Assembly (NCBI GenBank): GCA_025354885.1
Contig: JANXLY010000056.1
Location: 1-64,000 of the forward strand
DNA: 64,000 nt
Direction of reading: 5' to 3'
From: Acidobacteriota bacterium
Lineage (GTDB): Bacteria; Acidobacteriota; Terriglobia; Bryobacterales; Bryobacteraceae
The notes under the pieces were generated by a model, which saw only the letters and a list, made by a program, of their open reading frames with translations, was not told the origin of the DNA and made no database searches. Shown here one piece after another: positions 8,150 to 17,247 of the stretch (the stretch's first letter is position 1; each line of letters begins with the position of its first letter). Position numbers and translations under genes: made by a program.

Positions 8150-8916
8150 TTTCCGAGCTTCTTTCTGATTCCTTCAAGGGTGACTTTGGCTTCGGCGGCA
8201 ACGCCTTCGTAAACGGGCTTGAACATGAGATCCGGGTCCATCCTCACACCATACACCGCGACGGGGCCGAGGCGCTTGAGGAGGCGACTTGGAGTACCGC
8301 TGATGAGCAGGTTTTCTTCAAAGCCGGACCAGTCGAATTGCTCGCCCCAGAAGCGTGCGGGATCCAGGCCAAGCGCTTCGCCTTCTTCCAGTTCCGGGGC
8401 GAAATCGACGATCTCTTCCTGGGTTCCACCGCGAAGGTGAACGAGGATCATGGGGTCGCGCTCGAGTTCCTGACCCAAGACGCGCAGCACGGCGAGAGCA
8501 TGCTTGCACGGGCGCATCCAGTCGGGACAATTGCAGCCGGTCTTCAGTTCTTTGTAGGGCTGAGGTAGCAGATTGATATCGGCGATGGCAAAGGCCTGAA
8601 TTGCAGACTTGCTGATGAGTCCCCGGCGAAAATCGCGCAAAGTTTCTGGAGTCATCAAAGGCCAGAGTGCAGCCCACTTGAGTCGCTCAACGGGAAGGAA
8701 TTCGAGGGCGACCTGGTAAGGGTCTGGCTTAGAACCCTGGACTTGCGCTTCGACGCTGCCGGTTCCGATTTCGAGTCCAACAACGGCACCGGAGTCTGCG
8801 TAGAGGCGGCCTTTGTCTTGGCGATCATGGCCGACGGGATATGCGGAGACGAAGTCGAGCCATAATTGACCAATGCCCGACGGGGGAGAGAACGGTTCAC
8901 TGATCGGGCGCTTCAT
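8146..8916 (-). CDS. SWIM zinc-finger protein, partner of the SNF2 ATPase
   Basis: About 256 residues. The SWIM motif is complete: GCNCPDWMRPCKHALAVL (about residues 125-142), giving the CxC...CxH zinc ligands. The rest is poorly conserved but fits the SWIM proteins encoded next to HepA/Rad54-like helicases in many bacteria. The frame reaches back to 8928, but the ATG at 8914-8916 overlaps the SNF2 stop as TAATG, so I prefer this start. SWIM domains are predicted to bind DNA or proteins. Coupling to the SNF2 gene suggests the two act together in a chromatin-like or repair complex. Confidence 0.88.
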   Translation of the reverse strand: MKRPISEPFSPPSGIGQLWLDFVSAYPVGHDRQDKGRLYADSGAVVGLEIGTGSVEAQVQGSKPDPYQVALEFLPVERLKWAALWPLMTPETLRDFRRGLISKSAIQAFAIADINLLPQPYKELKTGCNCPDWMRPCKHALAVLRVLGQELERDPMILVHLRGGTQEEIVDFAPELEEGEALGLDPARFWGEQFDWSGFEENLLISGTPSRLLKRLGPVAVYGVRMDPDLMFKPVYEGVAAEAKVTLEGIRKKLGK

Positions 8917-11789
8917 TAGTCTTCCCACGCCTCGCGGGAAAGCGCGAAGAGGTTACGCAATTCCTGATTGGAGAGTTCGGTGAGCCAGACTTCTCCGGCT
9001 TCGACGACGCGCTCGGCGAGCTCGCGCTTTTCTTCGACCATCTGGTCGATGCGCTCTTCGAGCGTACCCATGCAAATGAACTTGTGAACCTGTACGGTCT
9101 TGTTCTGGCCGATGCGGAAGGCACGATCCGTGGCCTGATTTTCGACTGCCGGATTCCACCAGCGGTCGTAGTGGAAGACGTGATTTGCGGCGACGAGATT
9201 GAGGCCGGTGCCACCGGCTTTGAGAGAAAGAACGAAGAGACTTGCGCCTTCTGGTTTTTCGAAATCGGCGATTAAGCGTTCCCGCTCGAGGCGTGGCGTT
9301 GCACCGTGCAGGAAAGAGACTTTGGGGCCAAAAACCTGCTGGCAATGTAAAGAAATAATGTCGCCCATCTCGGCAAACTGCGAAAAGATCAGAGCTTTTT
9401 CGCCCGCTTCGAGGACCTCTTCGAGCATTTCTGTGAGGCGGCTCAATTTGCCACTACGCCCGGCGAGTTCGTCGCGTTCTTTGAGAATTTGAGCGGGGTG
9501 GTTGCAGACCTGTTTCAAGCGCGAGATTGTGGCGAGGATCAAACCGCGGCGCTCCATCGCAGTGCGGTTTGCGAGATCTCCGAAGCAGCCGTTGACCACA
9601 TCTTCGTAGAGCTTTGCCTGCTCGCGGGTGAGCTTGCAGTAGGTCTTCATCTCCATTTTTTCAGGCAGGTCGGAGATGATGCTTTTGTCGGTTTTAAGAC
9701 GGCGGAGGATGAAAGGGGAAGTGAGTCCGCGTAACTGCTGCACGGCCTTGGGGTTGTGCTGATTCTGGATGGGCTTGAAGAAGCGGGCCTGAAAATCACG
9801 TGGCCCGCCGAGGAGGCCGGGATTGAGGAATTCCATGAGTGAGTAAAGATCGCCGACGTGATTTTCTACTGGGGTACCGGTGAGGGCAATGCGATAGCCG
9901 CCGGCAATCTGGCGTGCAGCTTTGGACTGTTTGGTTTCGAAATTTTTGATGTTCTGCGCTTCGTCGAGAACGATGCCGTCCCAGTCTACTGTTGCAAGAG
10001 TTGAGGCGTCGCGGTGAACGAGACTGTAGCTGGAAACGACGAGGTCGTGTTGAACGGCAAGAGAGCCAAAAGCTTCGGCTTTAGCACGAGAGACGCCATG
10101 GTGCACCATCAGCTTGATGGCGGGGAAGAACTTCATTGCTTCTCGTTCCCAGTTGCCAATGACGGAAGTGGGACAGATGAGGAGAGCGGGTTTGCCGACG
10201 CCTTTGCGTGAGGCGAGGAGGGCGAGCATTTGGAGGGATTTGCCGAGGCCCATGTCGTCAGCGAGGCAGGCACCAAGTCCGAAACCGGTGACGAAGCTGA
10301 GCCAGGAAAATCCTCTGCGCTGGTAGGGGCGCATTTCGCCAAGCATACCGTCTGGCAAGGGGAGCTCTTTGATTTCGCCTGGTTCCTTCAGGCGTTGCAG
10401 CAATTCTCCGATCCAGCCTTCGGTCTGGATTTCCCGGATGTCGAGGCCGTGGCCGGCATTCCCCATGCCGAGCACTTCGCGAATTGCCTCGCGCGCAGTG
10501 AGGACGCGCTTCTGGCCACCTTTGAGAAACTTTACGGCGTCGCGAATACTAACCGGGTCGATACGCATCCAGCGGCCACCAACCTGTTGCATCTCGCCGC
10601 TGTGTTTGGACAGTTCGGCGAGCTCCTGCATGGTTACGGGTTCATCGCCGAGGAGGGCGGCCCAGTCGAGGCGAACTTTGCTGGACATGGCAGTGCGGGC
10701 ATCGACTTCTTCAAGTTCTGAGCGCAGCTTGCCTTTGACGGCAATCTTGATTCCGTTGCCTTCCTGCCACCATTCGGGTCGATCGACGCGAAAGCCTGCC
10801 TGTTCGAGGAGCGGGGCGAAACGAGTGAGGAATTCGATGACTCTTTCGCCGGGCAGATAGAGGCCTTGGCCCATTGCTTCGTCGTAGCTGACCAGGGCGG
10901 GGAAGATCTGCGAAGCCTGTTCGAAATTGCGCCAGGCGGTCTCTGCGGCAATAGGGCCGCCGCGGAGTTGTTTGTCTTCGATGCCTCGTAATGGATACTG
11001 CGTGCCTTCTTCAAGCAGGTCTTCGACAAAGGGGACGAGCATCCAGCCTTCGCGAGCGCCCAGGGCAGGTTCTTCGACGCGGAAGGCGAGGCGATAGCCG
11101 CACAGGCTTTCGAGATCGGTGCCGCGCTGCCAGCCCTGGATGCCATTGAAGAAGCGTTCGATCGTGCCCTTCTCGCCTTGCAGCACAGGGTTCGCATGGC
11201 TTAGTGCATTTTGCCATTTGCTGTAAATCGTTGAAGCCGGGAAGCGCTGGCTGAGACTGCCTGCAACTTTGCGGGCCTGGGCGTCGAGGACCCAGCCGAG
11301 GGTTTGTTCGATGAGTCGGCGGCGCTCCCAGCGAGGAGGTTTTTCGGCGTCAAATGTGAGCGCCCGCGCGGCATCGGGCATTCGTTCGACAAACTGTTCG
11401 AGGAGTTTTCGCTGGTCGCCAACGAAGCGGGGCGCCCAACGGGCTTCAAAGCCTTCACGGCTGCGAGAGAGGACAGGAAGGTATCCCCAATTACTCATCA
11501 AATGGTGTGCGAAGAAAGTGCCGTGGGCCCAATAGAGAATGCTGGGACTGAGGCCTTTTTGTGCCAGTAGCCAGTCTGGCCAGAGGCGCCGCCAGGTTTC
11601 GATACCAAGCTGGACGGCGGATGTTTCGCGGGCTACCAGAGTGCCTGATTCAGAAGGCATCCAGACGTAGGCCTTTTCGAACTGCACTTTACCGAGGCCA
11701 ATTTTGGGTAGAGCACGGCGTAGTTCCTCCGCTTCGCCATCTGGCCAAAGATACAGGCGCCCTTCAAGAGCCGAACATTGCAAGCCCAA
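8916..11789 (-). CDS. SNF2-family DEAD/DEAH ATPase (bacterial Rad54/HepA-like)
   Basis: A protein of about 957 residues. The C-terminal half carries the SNF2 motor: motif I DDMGLGKSLQMLAL, Ia LLICPTSVIGNWERE, II DEAQNIKN, III ALTGTPVENH. Lobe 2 follows with LIFSQFAEM, LSLKAGGTGLNL and the last motif YDRWWNPAVENQATDRAFRIGQ (abridged here at its key residues W-W-N-P-A and R-I-G-Q). The N-terminal half is the SNF2_N-associated region of bacterial members. The open frame extends to 11975, but that part overlaps the alcohol dehydrogenase gene. No ATG exists in the credible zone, so a TTG at 11787-11789 (or 11783) is proposed. It likely translocates on DNA or remodels RNA polymerase complexes. Confidence 0.9.
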   Translation of the reverse strand: MGLQCSALEGRLYLWPDGEAEELRRALPKIGLGKVQFEKAYVWMPSESGTLVARETSAVQLGIETWRRLWPDWLLAQKGLSPSILYWAHGTFFAHHLMSNWGYLPVLSRSREGFEARWAPRFVGDQRKLLEQFVERMPDAARALTFDAEKPPRWERRRLIEQTLGWVLDAQARKVAGSLSQRFPASTIYSKWQNALSHANPVLQGEKGTIERFFNGIQGWQRGTDLESLCGYRLAFRVEEPALGAREGWMLVPFVEDLLEEGTQYPLRGIEDKQLRGGPIAAETAWRNFEQASQIFPALVSYDEAMGQGLYLPGERVIEFLTRFAPLLEQAGFRVDRPEWWQEGNGIKIAVKGKLRSELEEVDARTAMSSKVRLDWAALLGDEPVTMQELAELSKHSGEMQQVGGRWMRIDPVSIRDAVKFLKGGQKRVLTAREAIREVLGMGNAGHGLDIREIQTEGWIGELLQRLKEPGEIKELPLPDGMLGEMRPYQRRGFSWLSFVTGFGLGACLADDMGLGKSLQMLALLASRKGVGKPALLICPTSVIGNWEREAMKFFPAIKLMVHHGVSRAKAEAFGSLAVQHDLVVSSYSLVHRDASTLATVDWDGIVLDEAQNIKNFETKQSKAARQIAGGYRIALTGTPVENHVGDLYSLMEFLNPGLLGGPRDFQARFFKPIQNQHNPKAVQQLRGLTSPFILRRLKTDKSIISDLPEKMEMKTYCKLTREQAKLYEDVVNGCFGDLANRTAMERRGLILATISRLKQVCNHPAQILKERDELAGRSGKLSRLTEMLEEVLEAGEKALIFSQFAEMGDIISLHCQQVFGPKVSFLHGATPRLERERLIADFEKPEGASLFVLSLKAGGTGLNLVAANHVFHYDRWWNPAVENQATDRAFRIGQNKTVQVHKFICMGTLEERIDQMVEEKRELAERVVEAGEVWLTELSNQELRNLFALSREAWED

Positions 11790-11860
11790 CTCTGAATGGT
11801 AGCGCCGATGGGTGATGTTTGTCCGGTTTTTGGCGATTTTGGCTGATTTGCTTCGTGAAA

Positions 11861-12964
11861 CTAAGGCAGAATTACGGCTTTGCCAGCTTCGAGACGGCGC
11901 ACGGTGGAGAGGGCCTCGTCGGCCTGGTCGAGGGTAAAGCGGTGGGTGACCTGACGGGCAAATAGATCGCGCCAACGCGTGGACCTGGCGAGGAATTCAA
12001 TGGCACCGAGGACATGGCGTGGTTCGAAGGCCCAGCTTCCCATGACTGTCAGCTGTTTTTTTGTGATGATGTGCGGGTTGAATTCGACGTTGCCCGCGTT
12101 AGCGTACTGGCCGAGGACGAGGTATTTGCCGCCATCGCGGCAGAGCTCGAAGCCTTCTGGAACGGCAGATGGATGGCCTACACATTCGAGGACGACGTCA
12201 GCGCCGAACTCACCGACGATATTGCAGGCGGCAGCGCGGCGGGCCTCAGGAGTTTTGTATTCATCGAGACTGACGACGGCATCGGCTCCAAACTCGAGCG
12301 CCATTTTGAGGCGGTGTTCGGGGCCTCCGACGACGACGGTCTTTCCGGCACCGGATTCGATTGAGACCGCGAGAGCAGCAAGGCCGACTGGCCCGGCACC
12401 CTGGACTACGACTGTGTCGCCCATCTCGATCTGAATTCTCTCGATGCCGTGTAGAGCCGTATTCAGGGCACAGCCTGCGCCAACGATGGATTCGAAGGGG
12501 ACAGAATCGGGGAGTTTGAAGATGGAGGAGCCGGCGCGGAGGAGGATCCACTGGCTGTAGCCACCGCGCAGGTGTGGTGCCTCATCGCAGTTGTAGGAGA
12601 TGCCGTAGGCTTTGCGCTTGAGACAGCGCGTGGGAGTCTTTTTGATGCGGCAGTAATAGCATTCACCACAGACGATGCTGCTGGCCCAAAGCACGCGGTC
12701 TCCGACGGCGAGTGGTTGGCCAGTCCAATCCTTGTCGAGACCGGCACCGAGTTTTGCGATGCGGCCGGCGCTCTCGTGTCCAAGGATGACGGGGAGCGGG
12801 ATCGGCAATTCGCCTTTCCAGAGGTGAACGTCGGTGCCACAGATGCCGGCCATCTCGACTCGCGCGAGCGCTTCGCCTGCGGCCAGATTCTCATCCACCT
12901 CGAATTCCCGGATCTCCAGAGCTTTCTGGTAAGCGGTGAGGACTGCAACTTTCGACTTCAGCAT
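11861..12964 (-). CDS. Zinc-dependent medium-chain alcohol/polyol dehydrogenase
   Basis: A 367-residue MDR-family enzyme. Catalytic zinc ligands are visible in GICGTDVHLW (Cys) and GHESAG (His-Glu). The structural zinc loop is CGECYYCRIKKTPTRC with four Cys. The NAD(P)-binding Rossmann turn is GAGPVGLAAL (about residues 189-198). It oxidises a secondary alcohol, polyol or threonine-like substrate; the closest pattern is the threonine/sorbitol dehydrogenase group, but the substrate cannot be assigned. It precedes the SNF2 gene with about 70 bases between them, so co-transcription is possible but not compelling. Confidence 0.9.
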   Translation of the reverse strand: MLKSKVAVLTAYQKALEIREFEVDENLAAGEALARVEMAGICGTDVHLWKGELPIPLPVILGHESAGRIAKLGAGLDKDWTGQPLAVGDRVLWASSIVCGECYYCRIKKTPTRCLKRKAYGISYNCDEAPHLRGGYSQWILLRAGSSIFKLPDSVPFESIVGAGCALNTALHGIERIQIEMGDTVVVQGAGPVGLAALAVSIESGAGKTVVVGGPEHRLKMALEFGADAVVSLDEYKTPEARRAAACNIVGEFGADVVLECVGHPSAVPEGFELCRDGGKYLVLGQYANAGNVEFNPHIITKKQLTVMGSWAFEPRHVLGAIEFLARSTRWRDLFARQVTHRFTLDQADEALSTVRRLEAGKAVILP

Positions 12965-12982
12965 TTCTCTATTGAATCATTG

Positions 12983-14146
12983 CTAGTGGGGCCAGAATTT
13001 TCGAAGGAGCTCCCAGCGGTCGAGCATCCAGTGCCAGCCGGTATGCGCGGCGAGTGCCGAGAGAATGATCGTGCCGATTCGTCTTGGGGCGACAAAACGG
13101 AAAAGTAGCCAGACGGCAGGCACCAGGAGAAGCAGGACTGCAATCTGTCCTACTTCGACGCCAAGATTGAAGGCGAGCAGAGAAGGGATGATGTGACGCC
13201 CGGCGAATTGCATGGATTCGCGCAAGGCAAACGAGAAGCCGAAGCCGTGGATGAGGCCGAATGTAAGGGCCAGCACCCAGCGTCGCTTCCAACCCTTGTC
13301 GTCGAGCAGATTTTCAAGCGCCATCAGGAGGATCGAGAGGGCGATGAGGAATTCGACCAGGGCAGGAAACCACAGCGCGTCTGGTGCCATGCCGAATGCG
13401 GAGCCGATCAAAGTGACCGAATGGCCGAGCGCGAACGCTGTTGCGACGCCGACCAAATTTCGCATTCGCTGCAGCGGAATCACGAGGCAAAAAAGGAATA
13501 GAAGGTGATCCGTACCGTCGAGGATATGCCAGAAGCCGAGCACCATAAAGCGTTGGAATGCCTGCCACCAGCCGGGGTCCAGAACAACCAATCCGGGATC
13601 TCCGAGCAAATGATAGAGTCGATCTGGTCCGAAGTGCAATACGGTAAGGACGCGCACGCCGAGGATTTCCATTCCGGGGCGTATCGCGAAGCTGGACTGC
13701 GCTGAAGCTATCGGGCACTCCAGTAGAACATCGAGCCAAAGTTGATCCCATACGACGTTGGCGTCGTTCTTCAAGCCCTCGCGAACTAAGCTTTGAGTGG
13801 CAGAGGCGAAGGAGTCGAAGGAACGATCCGACTCGATTGATAGTCGAGTGGCAAGTACGTGCGGATGCTCGAGGATTCGATCATTTTCCCGAAGCGTGAT
13901 CGAATTGCCAATCCAGGTGGTTGCGACTTCATTCAACCGTGGGGCAAGGTCTTCGGCGTCGAGATATCCACCAGGCAGTTCGAAGAATTCGACATCGCGC
14001 ATCGCTTTGAGCGGCACACGGACTGCGAAACGCATCTTGCCCGCCTCTGGCTGCAACCAGACATGAGTCGTTACATCGCGCGGAATTTCATGCGCGAGGG
14101 CGAAGAGCGTGAAGAGTGAAATGAGAAACGATATCCTGAAAACCAC
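12983..14146 (-). CDS. HupE/UreJ-like membrane protein with periplasmic N-terminal domain
   Basis: A 387-residue protein. A signal sequence (ISFLISLFTLFALA) is followed by about 190 soluble residues, then about six membrane helices. The membrane half contains GTDHLLFLFCLVIPL, ALGHSVTLIGSAFG and TFGLIHGFGFSFALRE, the His-rich helices of the HupE/UreJ_2 family. HupE proteins take up nickel, and UreJ is linked to urease, but members fused to an exported N-domain occur widely without hydrogenase or urease genes and have no proven role. The GTG start lies only 2 bases from the divergent GTG of the next gene, and a stop 12 bases upstream rules out an earlier start. Confidence 0.8.
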   Translation of the reverse strand: MVFRISFLISLFTLFALAHEIPRDVTTHVWLQPEAGKMRFAVRVPLKAMRDVEFFELPGGYLDAEDLAPRLNEVATTWIGNSITLRENDRILEHPHVLATRLSIESDRSFDSFASATQSLVREGLKNDANVVWDQLWLDVLLECPIASAQSSFAIRPGMEILGVRVLTVLHFGPDRLYHLLGDPGLVVLDPGWWQAFQRFMVLGFWHILDGTDHLLFLFCLVIPLQRMRNLVGVATAFALGHSVTLIGSAFGMAPDALWFPALVEFLIALSILLMALENLLDDKGWKRRWVLALTFGLIHGFGFSFALRESMQFAGRHIIPSLLAFNLGVEVGQIAVLLLLVPAVWLLFRFVAPRRIGTIILSALAAHTGWHWMLDRWELLRKFWPH

Positions 14147-14148
14147 AA

Positions 14149-15153
14149 GTGCTCTCTATCGTAATCCCACTCTTCAATGAACAGGACAGTTTGCCGCTGC
14201 TACTTGGGCGGCTGGTGCCGATCCTGGTTACGATCGACACAGGCTATGAGCTCATCCTGATCGATGACGGCAGCACGGATCAGACTCATGCATTGCTTAG
14301 TACAGCGGCGCGCGAGAATCCGCAACTTCGCATTCTTCGATTCACGCGCAACTTTGGCCATCAGGCGGCCGTGACGGCTGGCCTCGATTGCGCTGCTGGT
14401 GACTGTGTCGTTGTGATGGATGCGGATTTACAGGATCCTCCGGAACTTCTGCCGCAGATGGTTGCGCTCTACGAACAGGGCTACGATATTGTTTCTCCAC
14501 AACGCATTTCGAGGAAGGGAGATTCCTGGTTCAAACGCAAATCGGCGGCGCTCTTCTACAAGCTGATGCAAAGGCTGGTTGATCGCCGGGTTGTGCCGGA
14601 GGTGGGGGATTTTCGGCTCTTCAGCCGCCGAGCTGTGCATGCCATCCGTGGATTTCGCGAACAGCATCGATTCATGCGGGGCCTGATTGCCTGGCTTGGG
14701 CTGAAAGAGTCGATTCTTCCATTTGAGCGAGAGCATCGGGTGGCTGGCGAAACCAAGTACTCTCTCTCAAAAATGATCCGCTTCAGTTGGGTTGCAATTA
14801 CGTCTTTTTCCGGCCTGCCGCTCCGAGTGGCACTTCTGCTGGGAATGGTTTTTGTTTTGATCGACGTTGTCCTTGTGCTCTATGTTCTCTATGTGAGCCT
14901 CCTCCTCAAGACTGTGGTGCCTGGTTGGGCGTCGCTAATCGTCGTACAGGCACTTTTCTCAGGAGTTACCTTGATCTCGCTGGGGTTGCTGGGTGACTAC
15001 ATTTCGCGGATCTACGATGAGAGCAAACGGCGGCCGCTTTATGTTGTTGAAGAAGCATTGAATGTGATCGAGACAGCCGGACAAAATGGGCGTGGACTCT
15101 TTTTGGATCCAAAGGAGAGCCACACAAGGTCTGCGACAAAGATTGAGCGCTAG
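14149..15153 (+). CDS. Membrane-anchored family 2 glycosyltransferase (DPM1/GtrB-like)
   Basis: A 334-residue protein. The GT-A domain begins LSIVIPLFNEQDSLPLLL, with ILIDDGSTDQT (nucleotide binding) and VVMDADLQDPPELL (DxD metal motif, about residues 88-101). FREQHRFMRGLIAWLG is the acceptor-side motif. Two C-terminal membrane helices follow (about residues 222-285). This is the layout of enzymes that load a sugar onto polyprenyl phosphate or transfer it to lipid carriers. An in-frame TGA 12 bases upstream makes GTG 14149 the only reasonable start. No flippase or further glycan gene is adjacent; a dead IS6 element sits 12 bases downstream. Confidence 0.9.
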   Translation: MLSIVIPLFNEQDSLPLLLGRLVPILVTIDTGYELILIDDGSTDQTHALLSTAARENPQLRILRFTRNFGHQAAVTAGLDCAAGDCVVVMDADLQDPPELLPQMVALYEQGYDIVSPQRISRKGDSWFKRKSAALFYKLMQRLVDRRVVPEVGDFRLFSRRAVHAIRGFREQHRFMRGLIAWLGLKESILPFEREHRVAGETKYSLSKMIRFSWVAITSFSGLPLRVALLLGMVFVLIDVVLVLYVLYVSLLLKTVVPGWASLIVVQALFSGVTLISLGLLGDYISRIYDESKRRPLYVVEEALNVIETAGQNGRGLFLDPKESHTRSATKIER

Positions 15154-15165
15154 GCCGGCGGAAAG

Positions 15166-15180
15166 GTTGTGTTGCAAAGA
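15166..15180 (+). repeat. Left terminal inverted repeat of the IS6 element
   Basis: GTTGTGTTGCAAAGA; reverse complement of 15920-15934 with no mismatch. Confidence 0.88.
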
Positions 15181-15206
15181 TCGCTTGCCTGACAGACGGA
15201 TGCCTG

Positions 15207-15875
15207 ATGGCCTACACGAGGCAGCGTCTTCTCATTTTCAAATGGCATCATTTTGAGCCTCACCTCATTCTCTCGGCGGTCCGGTGGTACTTGCGATTCC
15301 GTCTATCCTATCGGGACGTGGAAGAGTTCCTCACCGAGCGGGGCGAGGCAGTTGATCATTCGACGGTCAGGAAGTGGGTGCAGCGGTTTGCTCCAGAGCT
15401 CAAGCAGCGTTTGCGGCCTCATGTGAAACCGACCAACCTTTCCTGCGAGAGGGCGAAACTTGCGTATGCGTGAAGGGCCGCTGCTGATATCTATACGGCA
15501 CCATCGATCCCCGGGGGGCGGCGATTGAGTTTTTTTCTGTCCGCCTTTCGCGACCTGGAAGGCCCAAAAAACCTATTCCGCCGAACGCTGCGCACCGGAG
15601 CCCATCGCCAACGGCGTGTGATCCACACTGATCTGGCGCCGACCTATGACTCAGCCATAACTGCGTTGCAATATTTGAACATAATCATCGAAGAGGAGCA
15701 CCCTGCGAGCAGAAAGAGGGTGAACGCAAATCAGGGGCTCAGCGCGGCCAGGCGGACGATCGATTGTCATGAGGCGGCGCACAGGATTCGAAAGGGGCAA
15801 GCCGGCTGGCTGCCGGGCCACGATGCCCAGCGGCAGATTCGCATCGTCAAGGTGTTATTCGGAATCTCAACATAG
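15207..15875 (+). pseudogene. IS6-family transposase, broken
   Basis: The N-terminal part reads FKWHHFEPHLILSAVRWYLR, then the helix-turn-helix SYRDVEEFLTERG and VDHSTVRKWVQRFAPEL, all standard for IS6 transposases. After about residue 80 the frame is lost: one G seems missing near 15446. In the corrected frame the next segment reads GETCVCVKGRC-stop-YLYGTIDPRG. The first catalytic Asp (normally D-E-T) is therefore Gly, and a TGA replaces a Trp codon. The C-terminal half then runs open with HTDLAPTY (second Asp) and IIEEEHPASRKRV (Glu). At least three independent lesions make it inactive. Confidence 0.88.
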
Positions 15876-15919
15876 ACAAAGATATCGGCGAGGCTGGTCG
15901 ACCGTAGGCACTAGAATAT

Positions 15920-15934
15920 TCTTTGCAACACAAC
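15920..15934 (-). repeat. Right terminal inverted repeat of the IS6 element
   Basis: TCTTTGCAACACAAC on the plus strand; perfect inverse of the left end. Confidence 0.88.
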
Positions 15935-16008
15935 AACGAAGCAAAGCTTAGTGTCGCGCGCTAGCAAAATTCGATATGATGCTCGCACCCCATAGGGAGA
16001 GATCAATC

Positions 16009-17241
16009 TTGAAACGTAAACATTACACCGTCCTCGCATCACTCGCAATATGCGCTGCTTTTGGCTTTTTTCTGCAACGGCCTTCCGTGAGTGCTGCTAC
16101 TGCGCAGGCTCCGCGCTTTGAAGTGGATCCGATGTGGCCCAAGCCTCTGCCAAATCACTGGGTGATTGGCCCGGCACTCGGAGTTACTGTAGATTCCCGC
16201 GATCATGTCTGGATTGTGCACAGCCCAGCGGGGCTCGAGGTCAAGGAGCAATACGCCACGATGACTCCCAAAGCATCGGCTTGTTGCGCAGCGGCACCGC
16301 CGATTCTTGAATTCAATCCTGAGGGGGATCTCGTCGGACATTGGGGTGGGGAAGGCACAGGCTATGACTGGCCAAGCAGGAATCATGGCATCGACGCGGA
16401 CTACAAAGGCAATATCTGGATCGGAGGCAATGGCGTAGGCAAGCAGCCCGCTGTGGTGGCGCACAACGAAGATCGAACGGCCGTTGGCCCGGTGCACGAC
16501 AGCATGCTGCTGAAGTTTAGCCAGTCTGGCCGTCTGCTGATGCAGGTCGGGCAGCCGAACAAGAGCAAGGGAAGCAATGACACCGAAAACGTTCGCCTGC
16601 CTGCCAAGTCGATCGTAGATCCGAAGACGAATGAGCTTTATGTCGCGGATGGTTACGGCAACCGTCGCGTCATTGTCTTTGATGCTGACACGGGAAAGTA
16701 CAAGCGCCATTGGGGCGCGTATGGCAGCAAGCCCGACGACACACAGTTGCCCGCCTACAATCCTGCTGATGCACCGGCGAAACAGTTTCGGACGCCAGTG
16801 CATTGCGTTGCACTTGCCAATGACGGGTTGCTTTATGTGTGTGATCGTACGAATGACCGCATACAGGTCTTCAAGACAGATGGCACTTTCGTGAAGGAAA
16901 TGTTCATCGAGAAAAACACGCTTGGAGATGGAGCGGTGTTTGATATTGCGCTGTCCAAGGACCCTGGACAGAAGTACCTTTATGTTGCAGACGGTACGAA
17001 CATGAAGGTGCATGTGTTGCAGCGGGACACTCTCGAAGTGCTGACCAGCTTTGGCGATGGAGGGCGGCAACCCGGGCAGTTTTACGCTGTGCACAGCATT
17101 GCGACAGACTCAAAGGGCAACATCTATACGACGGAAACTTATCGCGGACAGAGGCTGCAGAAGTTTCGCTTCAAGGGGATTGCGCCTGTTACAAAGAAGG
17201 ACCAGGGCGTGGTGTGGCCTAAGGCTTCGACGACACGCTAG
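16009..17241 (+). CDS. Secreted NHL-type beta-propeller protein
   Basis: About 410 residues. A signal peptide (YTVLASLAICAAFGFFL) precedes a six-bladed NHL-like propeller. Blades are marked by repeats such as ELYVADGYGNRRVIVFDAD, LLYVCDRTNDRIQVFKTDG, KYLYVADGTNMKVHVLQRD and NIYTTETYRGQRLQKFRFK. The layout resembles the propeller of peptidyl-alpha-hydroxyglycine lyases, but no catalytic claim is made. The frame opens at an ATG at 15976; I prefer TTG 16009, which has AGGGAGAG seven bases upstream and starts the signal peptide cleanly. Confidence 0.8.
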   Translation: MKRKHYTVLASLAICAAFGFFLQRPSVSAATAQAPRFEVDPMWPKPLPNHWVIGPALGVTVDSRDHVWIVHSPAGLEVKEQYATMTPKASACCAAAPPILEFNPEGDLVGHWGGEGTGYDWPSRNHGIDADYKGNIWIGGNGVGKQPAVVAHNEDRTAVGPVHDSMLLKFSQSGRLLMQVGQPNKSKGSNDTENVRLPAKSIVDPKTNELYVADGYGNRRVIVFDADTGKYKRHWGAYGSKPDDTQLPAYNPADAPAKQFRTPVHCVALANDGLLYVCDRTNDRIQVFKTDGTFVKEMFIEKNTLGDGAVFDIALSKDPGQKYLYVADGTNMKVHVLQRDTLEVLTSFGDGGRQPGQFYAVHSIATDSKGNIYTTETYRGQRLQKFRFKGIAPVTKKDQGVVWPKASTTR

Positions 17242-17247
17242 GGAAGT

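Larger units (their letters stand above)
15165..15935 (+). mobile_element. Degenerate IS6-family insertion sequence with both inverted repeats
   Basis: An element of about 770 bases, the normal size for the IS6/IS26 family. The left end GTTGTGTTGCAAAGA (15166-15180) and the right end at 15920-15934 are perfect 15-base inverted repeats. They share the GTTGCAAA core typical of IS6 ends. The transposase inside is broken. The 8-base flanks (GCGGAAAG left, AACGAAGC right) do not match, so no target duplication remains; this fits age or later rearrangement. It inserted between the GT2 gene and the beta-propeller gene without disrupting either. Confidence 0.88.

Noticed and set aside
16039..17094. 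351-codon open frame antisense to the NHL propeller gene
   Set aside because: No recognisable domain; the opposite strand has signal peptide, ribosome site and repeats.
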